From assembly GCA_965237485.1 (NCBI GenBank), contig CBDEFQ010000009.1, positions 992,001 through 1,056,000 on the forward strand: a stretch of DNA of 64,000 nucleotides, read 5' to 3'. The translations under genes were made by a program, and so were the position numbers. The notes below the pieces were generated by a model. The model saw nothing but the letters and a program-made list of their open reading frames with translations. It had not been told where the DNA came from and searched no databases. Every line of letters starts with the position of its first letter. The first letter of the stretch is position 1. This stretch comes from JAAELZ01 sp965237485 (GTDB lineage Bacteria; Pseudomonadota; Gammaproteobacteria; Arenicellales; Poriferihabitantaceae). Shown one piece after another: positions 38,005-46,573 of the stretch.

Positions 38005-38286
38005 TTACCAGCGTTTAGTTTTCACGTTATGGACGTGAGCATGTTCTCCCGCTTGGATGTCGCTGACTACGCGACCGATATCAACTCCATACTTGATAAT
38101 TGTGTCGCCTTCGGCCAAAGGCTTAATCGCTAATTTATGACCAATTGGAATATCGCTGATCGCCTTAAAGGTAATTTCCGTGTCTTGGTTCATAACCCAA
38201 CCGGTTAGTTCGTTACCTGCCTTTACGCCTTCAACTACCACAACGCCGACGCTATCGCCTTCATCATGCACTACAAAATCGATCAT
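38005..38286 (-). CDS. suyA: (R)-sulfolactate sulfo-lyase, small (alpha) subunit
   Basis: The 93-aa protein is a single SAF domain (IGHKLAIKPL, IIKYGVDIGRV, GEHAHVHNV), the small subunit of UxaA-type lyases. It begins MIDFVVHDEGDSVGVVVVEG, a typical SuyA start. It is first in the suyAB pair. An IS4 element (copy 2) is inserted 82 bp before its ATG, which may separate it from upstream control elements. Confidence 0.75.
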   Translation of the reverse strand: MIDFVVHDEGDSVGVVVVEGVKAGNELTGWVMNQDTEITFKAISDIPIGHKLAIKPLAEGDTIIKYGVDIGRVVSDIQAGEHAHVHNVKTKRW

Positions 38287-38367
38287 GTTGCTTACCTCAG
38301 AGTTTTGTTTAATGGCCTATTTTCATTTACGGGTGAAACGCTATCAATAATAACATCTACAACTTAT

Positions 38368-39641
38368 CACTGCTGTCCCGTTAACTTTCACAGCAACGAA
38401 AATTGATTAGGGTTAAGGTTTGGGTGATGCATCGGGTCCCCTCGCAACAGTGCCATTAAATCACGTTTTTCAAACAAATTAAGCTGCAATACCCTCAATA
38501 TTTGTTGCATCGTTTTGCCCGCCTTCGACTGCAATTTGATGAACATCAGTATTAGGTAAATACATAACGCAATCCATATTTGGGTCAATACTGCGTTCTT
38601 GCTGGTGCCGATAAATGACTTCACCTTTAAGTTCTGCTTGATCCACTTGAAGAATAATTCCACCTGCCATCTGGCTTTATAAATATCGGCGATAGTTTGA
38701 GCACTGAGCTTAAAGTGGTTGGTTAAAAACACATAATGCTTGCCTGTAGTGGCATCGCGATAACCAATACGGCGTAATCGAATCGAACACTCCTTTGCTG
38801 CTTTGACCCCCGTGAATTCAATCGTTTGATCACTGCTAAGTCCCGTTCCCTTGCGTACACTATGTCGCTTGATAAGGCGGTATGCAGCATTCTTCTTTAA
38901 TCGTGTGACAAAGTATATTCCCTTGTCATTCAATTGCTTATACCAGGCATAGTCGTTGTATCCACGGTCAATAACTACAATGCTGCCTTTCGGGAAAGCT
39001 ACTTTCCTGCCTGCAGTAACATCAGCACATTTACCCTCGGTGATATTAACAAACTCAGGTAAGTAACCATCATGATTCAGGCCTACATGCAGTTTGATTG
39101 CCCCTTTAGTTGATCGAAAGTCTGCCCATGGGAAAACCGATAAGCACAGATCAATGGTAGATGAGTCCAGCGAATACAGGGGATTCTTGAAACGAAAGTT
39201 ATGCCCTGGCGTTTTGCTCTGACAGCACTTGAGTAATTGAGAGAATAGCACTTTATAAAGGCTCGAAGGCTTGTTCTCATTGATGCGTGAAAGATTGGAC
39301 CGCGTTAACACGGCACTACCAAGATGATACAAGCGGTGTGATTGAGCGCTGACATTATCAACAATATCACGCAAGCTATGACGGCCAGTCAATTGAGCTA
39401 TAGTCAGGCTCACGAACTGTGACCAACGAGACGCTCTGCGGAATGAACGCCCCGAATGATGTTGAATTGCGAGTGCCTCGAATTCATGTCTCGGAACAAT
39501 TTTGAGTATTTGATTTAGAACGGTATTACAATGTGACATGGTCTGATTTTCCTATTTGATTCAACGGTTTATCGCTAAACGTATTTTATCAAATTGAGAG
39601 AAAATCAGGCCTGTTTCTTTAGTGTTAACGGGACAGCAGTG
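38368..39641 (-). mobile_element. IS4-family insertion sequence, copy 2 (intact)
   Basis: The 1,274-bp element has the same 17-bp inverted ends as copy 1 and a 9-bp direct repeat ACAACTTAT (38359-38367, 39642-39650). Its transposase is intact. The two copies differ at only a few positions and lie in the same orientation 14.8 kb apart. Confidence 0.95.
38388..39539 (-). CDS. IS4-family transposase
   Basis: The 383-aa protein has an N-terminal DUF4372-like domain (MSHCNTVLNQILKIVPRHEF) and the DDE catalytic domain: YSLDSSTIDL (Asp), IVVIDRGYNDY (Asp) and the IS4 signature Y-x2-R-x3-E-x6-K in IYKARWQVELFFKWIKQNLK. The frame is intact, so this copy may still move and could act on copy 1 in trans. 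Confidence 0.95.
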   Translation of the reverse strand: MSHCNTVLNQILKIVPRHEFEALAIQHHSGRSFRRASRWSQFVSLTIAQLTGRHSLRDIVDNVSAQSHRLYHLGSAVLTRSNLSRINENKPSSLYKVLFSQLLKCCQSKTPGHNFRFKNPLYSLDSSTIDLCLSVFPWADFRSTKGAIKLHVGLNHDGYLPEFVNITEGKCADVTAGRKVAFPKGSIVVIDRGYNDYAWYKQLNDKGIYFVTRLKKNAAYRLIKRHSVRKGTGLSSDQTIEFTGVKAAKECSIRLRRIGYRDATTGKHYVFLTNHFKLSAQTIADIYKARWQVELFFKWIKQNLKVKSFIGTSKNAVLTQIWIALCIYLILMFIKLQSKAGKTMQQILRVLQLNLFEKRDLMALLRGDPMHHPNLNPNQFSLL

Positions 39642-39757
39642 ACAACTTATATAATATATATAAGAGTAAATAATTGTAATGGAGATTGAGTTGCGAGTGC
39701 AAACGTAATAGTCTTAATTACCTAAATTAAGGGAATTATATACTTCAGTATGCAAAA

Positions 39758-39916
39758 TTACCTCCTTTCCAGCTTCCATCGTCTGTTTAATTCCTCTTTT
39801 GTTGGTTTGCGATTCTCATAGATTGTCTGTGAAGGGCGTTTCGCTCCCAAAACTTCTTTTGCTGCTATCTTAAAATCATTTTCTGTTAGGTTGTCGTATT
39901 TCACCACTTTATTCAT
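39758..39916 (-). CDS. Conserved small basic protein of the transposon (52 aa)
   Basis: The 52-aa ORF begins MNKVVKYDNLTENDFKIAAK and ends NRKPTKEELNRRWKLERR, matching the end of the 47-aa ORF in transposon A. The ATG overlaps the restriction-gene stop by 4 bp (ATGA), so it is translationally coupled. It lies at the same distal end of the element as its counterpart. Function unknown. Confidence 0.65.
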   Translation of the reverse strand: MNKVVKYDNLTENDFKIAAKEVLGAKRPSQTIYENRKPTKEELNRRWKLERR

Positions 39917-40680
39917 TTTTTACTCCGTTTTTTATCAACATAGTTAACCCAATTAACCCAGTCAATCTCTCCTTGTTGGGATATTCCCGATTCAATAAGG
40001 AATTGAGTAACCGCGCCTTTTGCTAATGTTTTTGATTCCATTAATCCGTTTTGAGCGTGCGCAACGAATATACTCAGCAAAGCAATGTGAGTATCTTCCC
40101 AACCGCTTACTTCCTCCCAGAAGTCCGATCCTATGTAAGTGTAGTAGCTGCCTCTACTCCGGTTACTCGCAGGGCCATAACATACGCCCTCAATGCATCT
40201 TACATGCACGTTATTTCCCTGCTGCAAGATTACGAGTGGCTTTATTGAAGTAGTCAGACAGTTTTTCCTTTGTGAAGAGTTTCCCCAATTCTTTCCCGAT
40301 TTTACTTGTATTATTGTTCTGGTTTCATTTTCAACATATTCTATATCTATACCTTCTGCTGTGGATTTCATCCCATTTTTCGCAGACTGGCATATAACAA
40401 CTGCGCATTGTTCCGCCAACGTGCCAAACATAGTTTCTTCACTGGAAGACAGAAAGGCATCTAAGACCGAGGCCGCAAAACCATCAGTTTTGTTGGTGGC
40501 CCTTAAACAGAAAAGGTAAGGATTCTTTCTCCTTATAAGTTCCTCTGGCTTTAGCGTTTCCAGCTTACTTTTAATCCTGACTGCGAAGTCTGCGACATTC
40601 GCATTCAGTCTGTTTTCTGCTTTTTCCCACCATTCAGGGTAAATCAAAACGATCTTACCCTTTGTCGCATCAAAGCACAA
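39913..40680 (-). CDS. Type II restriction endonuclease, PmeII-like (cargo of transposon B)
   Basis: The ORF of up to 255 aa shows EGIDIEYVENETRTIIQVKS followed by GKNWGNSSQRKN, a PD-(D/E)XK active site (Asp, then Gln-Val-Lys) of the PmeII type. The start is uncertain: TTG at 40680 or TTG at 40647 are open, and the IS insertion lies 7 bp upstream. The gene is otherwise open, while its partner methyltransferase is broken, so an active enzyme would be harmful; it is probably not expressed or is inactive. Confidence 0.7.
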   Translation of the reverse strand: MCFDATKGKIVLIYPEWWEKAENRLNANVADFAVRIKSKLETLKPEELIRRKNPYLFCLRATNKTDGFAASVLDAFLSSSEETMFGTLAEQCAVVICQSAKNGMKSTAEGIDIEYVENETRTIIQVKSGKNWGNSSQRKNCLTTSIKPLVILQQGNNVHVRCIEGVCYGPASNRSRGSYYTYIGSDFWEEVSGWEDTHIALLSIFVAHAQNGLMESKTLAKGAVTQFLIESGISQQGEIDWVNWVNYVDKKRSKK

Positions 40681-40686
40681 TACTCA

Positions 40687-42057
40687 GTCTTGTCCAACAT
40701 GAAATGATACTGAGAGAAGGGACTGATTCTAATCGGAAATGATACCGAACTAATCTAATTTCTGTTCATGATGGTGAATGAATACCATTATGAATGACCA
40801 CCATATAGATACCCTTGATAAGGCACGCTTGTTGCTACAAGGCACTGATGAAATCGATCTGGCAATCGACGGTAAACGCAATCGCTATGATTTCATCAAA
40901 CGCACCTTAATGCGTTTCAAATACAGCAAACCGGGTCGAGCCGATAAGGGTCTTGTGCTGCGTTATATCACACGCATCAGCGGTTACTCTTATGTGCAAG
41001 TGAAACGCCTGGCTGCCAGCTATCTCAAGCACGGTAGAATCCAGTGGCGACATCGTGCCACAAGGGGCTTTGCTAGACGCTATAGCAATCAAGACATTAA
41101 GCTTCTAGCATATGGATGAACTCCACGGTACGTTATCAGGCCATGCCACTAAGAAACTCTGTGAGCGCGCCTTGGTTGTCTATGAGCAAACTGAGTATGC
41201 CAACCTGGCACCTATCCCGGTTTCTCATCTATACAATCTACGCCGATCTAAACCCTACCAGAACAATCGCCGTCACTTTGAAAAGACACATTCCAAGCCT
41301 TCTTCTATCGGCCAAAGACGTAAGCCACAGCCAGAAGGTCAACCTGGCTATAGCCGTGTAGATACAGTGCATCAGGGCGATAAGGACAAGGTTAAAGGGG
41401 TCTATCATATCAACGCCGTTGATGAGATCACCCCGTTTGAAGTCGTGTCTTCTACACAGAAAATATCAGAGCCATTCTTGATGCCTATTCTCACTCAAAT
41501 GCTAGAGCAATTCCCCTTTGTGATTAAAGGCTTTCATGCCGATAATGGCAGTGAATACATTAACCAATCGGTGGTGCGATTGTTGAATAAGCTATTAATC
41601 GAGTTGACCCAATCCAGGGCTAGACACCGTAACGACCATGCCTTAGTTGAGTGCAACAATGGGGCCATCGTGCGCAAGCATCTTGGCTTCATGCATATCC
41701 CGCAAAAATATGCGCCTGAGATTAATCAATTTGCCACCGACTTTCTTAACCCTTATTTGAATTATCACCGACCTTGTTTCTTCCCACAGATCAGCACTAA
41801 CAACAAAGGAAAACAAGTCAAAACCTATCCATATCGAAACATGATGACGCCTTATGAACAACTCAAATCGTTGACCAATGCACAGTCATATCTTAAAACT
41901 CACATCTCGTTTACAATGCTTGACGATATCGTTTATCAGATGACTGATAATGAGGTAGCAAAACAACTCAATGAGGAAAAAACTAAACTCTTTAAAAACA
42001 TCTTTGAACAGAAATGACAATCAACTTCTCGGTATCATTCCTGTATTGGAATAGACT
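40687..42057 (+). mobile_element. Insertion sequence with rve-type transposase inside transposon B
   Basis: The element of about 1,371 bp is bounded by imperfect inverted repeats: GTCTTGTCCAACATGAAATG at the left; GTCTATTCCAATACAGGAAT one base in from the right end on the other strand. It is flanked by the direct repeat TACTCA (40681-40686, 42058-42063). It entered the last codons of the methyltransferase gene. One base at the right end is ambiguous. Confidence 0.75.
40778..42017 (+). pseudogene. rve-type DDE transposase in two frames
   Basis: ORF 1 (40778-41119) encodes an HTH-like N-terminal part, ending LLAYG and a stop. ORF 2 (41112-42017) begins MDELHGTLSGHATKKLCERA and carries the rve core: YSRVDTVHQG (Asp), FHADNGSEYINQ (Asp) and NDHALVECNNGAI (Glu). 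The two parts read as one protein of about 415 aa if one base is shifted at the TATGGATGA overlap, so it is a frameshift or a programmed shift. I cannot assign the IS family; IS481- or IS1202-like are candidates. Confidence 0.7.
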
Positions 42058-42853
42058 TACTCACTAGATACGTCAATGCCTATATGATGCTCGGTGTAAT
42101 TTATGTGCTGCGGCTAGCGTAGTTCCAGACCCAGCGAATGGGTCAAGAACCACGTCGCCGTGATCTGTAAATAGCCGGATAAACCAGTTGGGTAGTTGCT
42201 CAGGGAAAGTCGCTGGGTGCCCTGAATTGTTACATTGAGTAGCCATGTGCAAAACGTTCGTTGGGTATGCCATATCGCGCCCTTCCCAGTTCGCAACACG
42301 CTTACCAAATCCGTTACCATGGGCACTCTCATCACGAGTTTTGTCTGTATCAGACAAGTTTTTCAGCCGTGCTTTTTTCCAATCACCCATAGGTACACGC
42401 ACAGAATCCTGGTTCATTTTAAAGTTTTTGTTTTTGGTGAAATGCAATAAACGCTCCCATGAGTCCCTGAACCGATTAGGCCACTTGCCCGGGTATGAAT
42501 TCTTCTTATGCCAGCAATATTCTTCTACCCAGAGCCAGCCCTGACTGCGCATTCCTTGTATTAGCTCAAGAACATAAGTGTGCCTTTCCCCGTTAATCGC
42601 TCTTTCCTTATATATTTAGAATAAAAGAACCTGTCGGCCTTAAGCAATTATGCAACTGTTCAGCACGGGGTAAAAACCATTCTACATATTTGTCAGCACT
42701 TACCCCTCCGTAGTTGTCTTTTCTTTGGTCAGCATAAGGAGGTGAAGTAACTATTAAATCGACTGACTCATCGGGTATCTTTTTCGAGATTACCTTCAAA
42801 CAGTCTCCACGAAAGACTGTTGATGTGTGGACTCTTTCAAGAACCGCGCTCAT
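42058..42853 (-). pseudogene. DNA methyltransferase of transposon B, frameshifted and cut by an IS
   Basis: The ATG (42853) overlaps the transposase stop by 4 bp. The first part has motif IV TSPPY (VDLIVTSPPYADQRK), the second has motif I DPFAGSGTT, the beta-type order, and SPPY suggests an N4-cytosine enzyme. A frameshift lies near 42610 (FILNI to KERAINGERHTYVLEL) and a second near 42078 (HRASY to GIDVSSEY). The last codons (CALMRQRVRSF) lie beyond the IS, at about 40645-40680. At least three lesions make it inactive as read. Confidence 0.78.
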
Positions 42854-43776
42854 GCCACCAACTCCTTGAATGTCAGTCGCTTCCCGCTCATTCCTTTACA
42901 TAGTGCTGACATTCTATCCAGCGTATCTACACTACAATTACCCTCGTTCAGTCGAAACGTGAACTCATCGACATATCGCTGGCAGTGCTTAGCACTCCAG
43001 TTGTGGTAAATGCCGTTGTAGCCACGTTTCAGGACCGCCCAGACGCTCTCAATGCCGTTTGTATGCGCCATGCCGTTCACGTACTCCTTGGCACTGTGCT
43101 TGACCGTGCCGTGCTGGTAGGCGGCTCCTAGCTCGTTGTAACCCTTGTGTTCATCCGTGTAGACCGTAGAGCCGGCCTTAACCGTGCTTTTAATAAAGCC
43201 TTTCAGTGTTGCGCCATCTGTTTTGGTTATTACCTTGGCTTGAACGTTGCCGCCGCGCTCTTTGGCACCAATAACCGCTTGCTTGCCTACCACTCCACGT
43301 CCAGCTTTTAACTTCTTGTGTTCGTGCTTGTTCTTCTCCTTGCCGCCCAAATAGGTTTCGTCAATTTCCACGATACCCAGCAGTTTGCCGCTATCGCCAG
43401 AACAAGCCTCTCGAATTCTCTGTAGCATGAACCACGCTGATTTCTGGGTAATGCCCAGCTCTTTGGAAAGCTGCGAGGATGAGACACCTTTGCGGGCCGT
43501 TAACATGCAATACATAGCAACCGCCCAACACTGCAAAGACAAAGGCGATCCGTGCATTACGGTATCTGTCTTGACATTAAATACCTTACGGCAAGGATTA
43601 CAATAATAGTTGTGTAACCTTGGCTTGTATTCTTTGATCTTATCCGTGCCTTGGCATTTCGGGCAAACAGGCTTTTCACCCCACAATGTGTATTCCATCC
43701 ATTTTGCTGATTTTGCATCTGATGAAAATCTTGTGATCAATTCGACTAGACTAATTGTCTTTGCTGATTTTTTCAT
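42850..43776 (-). CDS. IS1595-family (ISXO2-like) transposase B
   Basis: The 308-aa protein starts at ATG 43776 (MKKSAKTISLVELITRF) with AAGG upstream; this start aligns with transposase A and is preferred to a longer in-frame start at 43881. It has a zinc ribbon (CPKCQG and CNPCRK), VEIDETYLGGKEKNKHEHKK, VYTDEHKGYNEL and MAHTNGIESVWAVLKRGYNG. The frame is intact. It overlaps the methyltransferase by 4 bp. Confidence 0.92.
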   Translation of the reverse strand: MKKSAKTISLVELITRFSSDAKSAKWMEYTLWGEKPVCPKCQGTDKIKEYKPRLHNYYCNPCRKVFNVKTDTVMHGSPLSLQCWAVAMYCMLTARKGVSSSQLSKELGITQKSAWFMLQRIREACSGDSGKLLGIVEIDETYLGGKEKNKHEHKKLKAGRGVVGKQAVIGAKERGGNVQAKVITKTDGATLKGFIKSTVKAGSTVYTDEHKGYNELGAAYQHGTVKHSAKEYVNGMAHTNGIESVWAVLKRGYNGIYHNWSAKHCQRYVDEFTFRLNEGNCSVDTLDRMSALCKGMSGKRLTFKELVA

Positions 43777-43924
43777 TTTTGCCTTATCCTCTATATTTGC
43801 ATACTGCAATACCATGTTATTAACTACATGTACAGACAAATAAACGGTGTGTCTTGGTTTGAAATTATGCAATATTGACAATATTCACTAAAAGGCCCTT
43901 TGCATACTGAGGTATATAATTCCC

Positions 43925-44815
43925 ATAAAGGTAGGCAACAAAGGCAAACCGTCTCTATCTGCCGGTGAATATATTATTTTTAAGGGCCTGTTTAAAAAAG
44001 GCAATCAAGTCACTTTAGGCAAAAGTTATAATCCAGAAATAGCTTTAGCAAAAACGCGCTTCGCGAACCTATTAACGGACGAATATAGTGACGCGGTATA
44101 TCTCAATAACAAGGCCTACACGTGGATCGGCTTGGCGATTGGTATCGCAGCTCTGATATTGCTTGCCCTGCACACTGGCAACAGCGGCATGAATATCGGC
44201 CAATTTTTTCCGGTTTTGATCTTTGCATTTATTGCCCTGGGGTTTACGCAATCAGCTCGTTCCATTCCATTCTTTATATTCGGCGCCGTTTTCATGAGCG
44301 CTTCTAACATTCCATCGTTTATTGGCGGCATCAACAATTGGCCTCTGATTATCGCTGCTGTCGTGGTAATTGCTATCTTTGCGCTATTTTATTATCTTCT
44401 CAAAGCACCAACCCCGTTTGGGCAAAGGCTCTTAGACGAAATAGAAGGCTTTCGACTTTACCTCTCAACCGCGGAGCAAAATCGTTTAGATATTTTACAC
44501 CCACCTGAAAAAACACCAGAGCTATTCGAAAAACTATTACCCTACGCGCTAGCCTTAGATGTAGAAAACCAATGGTCCGAAAAATTCGCTACGGTCTTTG
44601 CCAATATGAGTAAAGAAAGCCATGCCGGGTCGGCCCATTACTCCCCCTCTTGGTATGCAGGCGGCCGATTCGGTTCTTTTAGTGCTGGAAATATGGGGGC
44701 TGCATTGGGCGCCGGGCTTGCCAGCGGCGTTGCCGCTGCGGCTACTGCGCCTAGTTCTTCTTCCTCTTCAGGCGGCGGCTTTAGTGGCGGTGCGGGTGGT
44801 GGTGGCGGTTGGTAA
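43925..44815 (+). pseudogene. DUF2207-type membrane protein, N-terminally truncated
   Basis: The frame is open from the transposon B edge with KPSLSAGEYIIFKGLFKKGN, a segment found in the middle of DUF2207 proteins, followed by two or three membrane segments and the Ser/Gly-rich tail (GGGFSGGAGGGGGW) typical of the family. Full-length members have about 550-650 aa, so the first half is missing. The gene has no start of its own; the loss fits a deletion at the transposon's right end. Confidence 0.75.
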
Positions 44816-44833
44816 AACTCTTAGTTGTTTGTA

Positions 44834-45172
44834 TCACTCTTCAAAACAAACCAGTACTACCGCGTTGGCAATTACCATTAAATCTACTCCGTTCTCAGCC
44901 GGTACATCTAAGCCGCCGACTTCTGGCACAACCGTAGGCAAACCATAAGGAAGCTCTGCCGCGACGGCTTCGATATCTACTTCCTCTGGCTTGGCCACAC
45001 CAATTTTGACTGTTAGTTTCATATCTTCCCGCGTGTGTTCTATGTACGGGAAGAAATTAAGACTAGAATGGCGAATGGCATCCGACACCGCGCGTTTTGC
45101 TGCTTTGGTGTAATCACCGCCGTGCACATCCACGCCCATCCCCATTTCGGTTACGTATCGTTTTAAAGCCAT
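44834..45172 (-). CDS. Lin0512-family conserved protein
   Basis: The 112-aa protein matches the Lin0512 family in length and pattern, with VHGGDYTKAAKRAVSDAIRH and the central LPYGLPTVVPEVGG. The fold may resemble a cyclic metabolite-binding protein, but the function is unknown. It lies just before the M18 aminopeptidase on the same strand (12-bp gap), so they may be cotranscribed, and converges with the DUF2207 remnant. Confidence 0.75.
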   Translation of the reverse strand: MALKRYVTEMGMGVDVHGGDYTKAAKRAVSDAIRHSSLNFFPYIEHTREDMKLTVKIGVAKPEEVDIEAVAAELPYGLPTVVPEVGGLDVPAENGVDLMVIANAVVLVCFEE

Positions 45173-45184
45173 TTTAGAGTGCTC

Positions 45185-46495
45185 TTAAGAAGCCGCCGGT
45201 AAGGACTCAAGATTGAAAAAGGCAGTTAAAGAATTCAACAAGTGAGCTACATCTTCAACCCCAGCAAGTTCACGTATCGAGTGCATCCCTAGCTGCGGTG
45301 CGCCAATATCTAAAGTGCGCACGCCTAATTCGGTTGCAGTAATAGGGCCTATAGTTGATCCACAACCTAAATCACTTCTGACCACGAACTGTTGATAAGG
45401 AATCTTATTTCGCTTACATAAATGCGCAAATATTCCTACGGTTTCGCTATTGCTTGCGTAACGCTGATTGTGATTGATCTTTATAACCGGGCCAGCATTT
45501 ATAAGCGGCTGGTGATCAGGTTCATGTAAGTCGCTGTAGTTGGGGTGCACGGCGTGGGCATTATCCGCCGAAATCAACATCGAACGATCGATGGCGCGTT
45601 GAAAACTTTCTTCGCGACCACACAAGCGCCTAATTACAGATTCTAAGAACGGCCCAGCCGCGCCGCTTGCGCTTTTACTGCCTACTTCTTCATGGTCATT
45701 TAGCACCACTATACAGTTGGTTTTTTCTTGGTGATTGAGTAGTGCTTCGGTGGCGATGTATGTGCTTAACAAATTATCCAGCCGCGCCGAAGCAATATAG
45801 TCTTGATTAAGGCCGATAATCGCTGGTTTTTGCGTGTCGTATAAGGACAGTTCAAAGCCAAGCAGAGAAGAAAATGTCTCTTGGTGCTGTAGCTTAACCT
45901 GTTTCAGCACCATGGCTTCAAAACACAGCTCATCACTTTGGTACAATACGGGAGGCAGGTGCTTTTGTTTGTTGATTGTATGTTTGGTATTGGCCTCACG
46001 GTTCATATGAATCGCTAAACTCGGGATAGTGGCAATGGGCAGTTTAAAATCAACTGGCTTGGTTTCGACATCGGCCTTTTTGTTGGCCAAGCTCACGCGG
46101 CCTGCAATGGACAAATCTCGATCAAACCAGGGCACTAATAGCGCACCACCATATACCCCTACACCCAGTTGCACCATCCCTTCAGTGCCTACCCTCACAG
46201 CATTGGGCTTGATCTTTAAGCAGGGGCTATCGGTATGTGCACCAATCAGGCGAAACCCCTGTTCTATCGGTGGCCGCAAAGACACCGCGATTAAGCTCGA
46301 ATCATTATGGGTGAAATAAAATTGTTCCCCTTGGGGATTAGCGTCCCAGTTTTGGTCTGGGCTAATCGCCTCAAAACCCGAGTTATTTAAGCGTAGTGAA
46401 AGCTGCTGAACAGCGTGAAAGGGTGTGGGTGAGCAAGATATAAACTCGAGCAAGCCGCCCACAACTGACCCTGCATTGCTGCGTTTTTTTGTCAT
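45185..46495 (-). CDS. apeB: M18-family aminopeptidase
   Basis: The 436-aa zinc aminopeptidase removes N-terminal residues in the cytosol and forms large dodecamers in its family. It has IGAHTDSPCLKIKP (metal-binding His-Thr-Asp), NDHEEVGSKSASGA (catalytic Glu region), MLISADNAHAVHPNYSDLHE (metal ligands) and DIGAPQLGMHSIREL near the end. The length fits the family (about 430). It diverges from galE. Confidence 0.93.
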   Translation of the reverse strand: MTKKRSNAGSVVGGLLEFISCSPTPFHAVQQLSLRLNNSGFEAISPDQNWDANPQGEQFYFTHNDSSLIAVSLRPPIEQGFRLIGAHTDSPCLKIKPNAVRVGTEGMVQLGVGVYGGALLVPWFDRDLSIAGRVSLANKKADVETKPVDFKLPIATIPSLAIHMNREANTKHTINKQKHLPPVLYQSDELCFEAMVLKQVKLQHQETFSSLLGFELSLYDTQKPAIIGLNQDYIASARLDNLLSTYIATEALLNHQEKTNCIVVLNDHEEVGSKSASGAAGPFLESVIRRLCGREESFQRAIDRSMLISADNAHAVHPNYSDLHEPDHQPLINAGPVIKINHNQRYASNSETVGIFAHLCKRNKIPYQQFVVRSDLGCGSTIGPITATELGVRTLDIGAPQLGMHSIRELAGVEDVAHLLNSLTAFFNLESLPAAS

Positions 46496-46573
46496 GAATT
46501 GAAAACCTAAAATGCGTTCTATTAGGGCTTAGGGTATCATCCCTGTGTTCTGTTGCAATGTGTTTTTATTTCT

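Larger units (their letters stand above)
39731..43924 (-). mobile_element. IS1595-family transposon B carrying a second restriction-modification system
   Basis: The 4,194-bp element has inverted ends of about 25 bp (GGGAATTATATACTTCAGTA at 39731; the complement of the right end differs at one base). Gene order on the minus strand is transposase, methyltransferase, restriction enzyme, small basic protein, the same as transposon A. A separate insertion sequence (40687-42057) interrupts it. The flanks do not show a matching 8-bp repeat (TAAATTAA at the left, ATAAAGGT at the right), so a deletion or rearrangement followed insertion. Confidence 0.9.

Noticed and set aside
36761..38286. Altronate dehydratase (uxaA) as the identity of the two UxaA-family genes
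   Set aside because: The split into 93-aa and 391-aa subunits and the sequence pattern fit SuyAB better and no hexuronate genes are nearby, though it is not fully excluded.
9012..44131. A second copy of the tRNA-Met 3' end as the island's far attachment site
   Set aside because: I searched by eye for CCCATAGCCACCA-type repeats and found none; later rearrangements may have removed it or it may lie outside.
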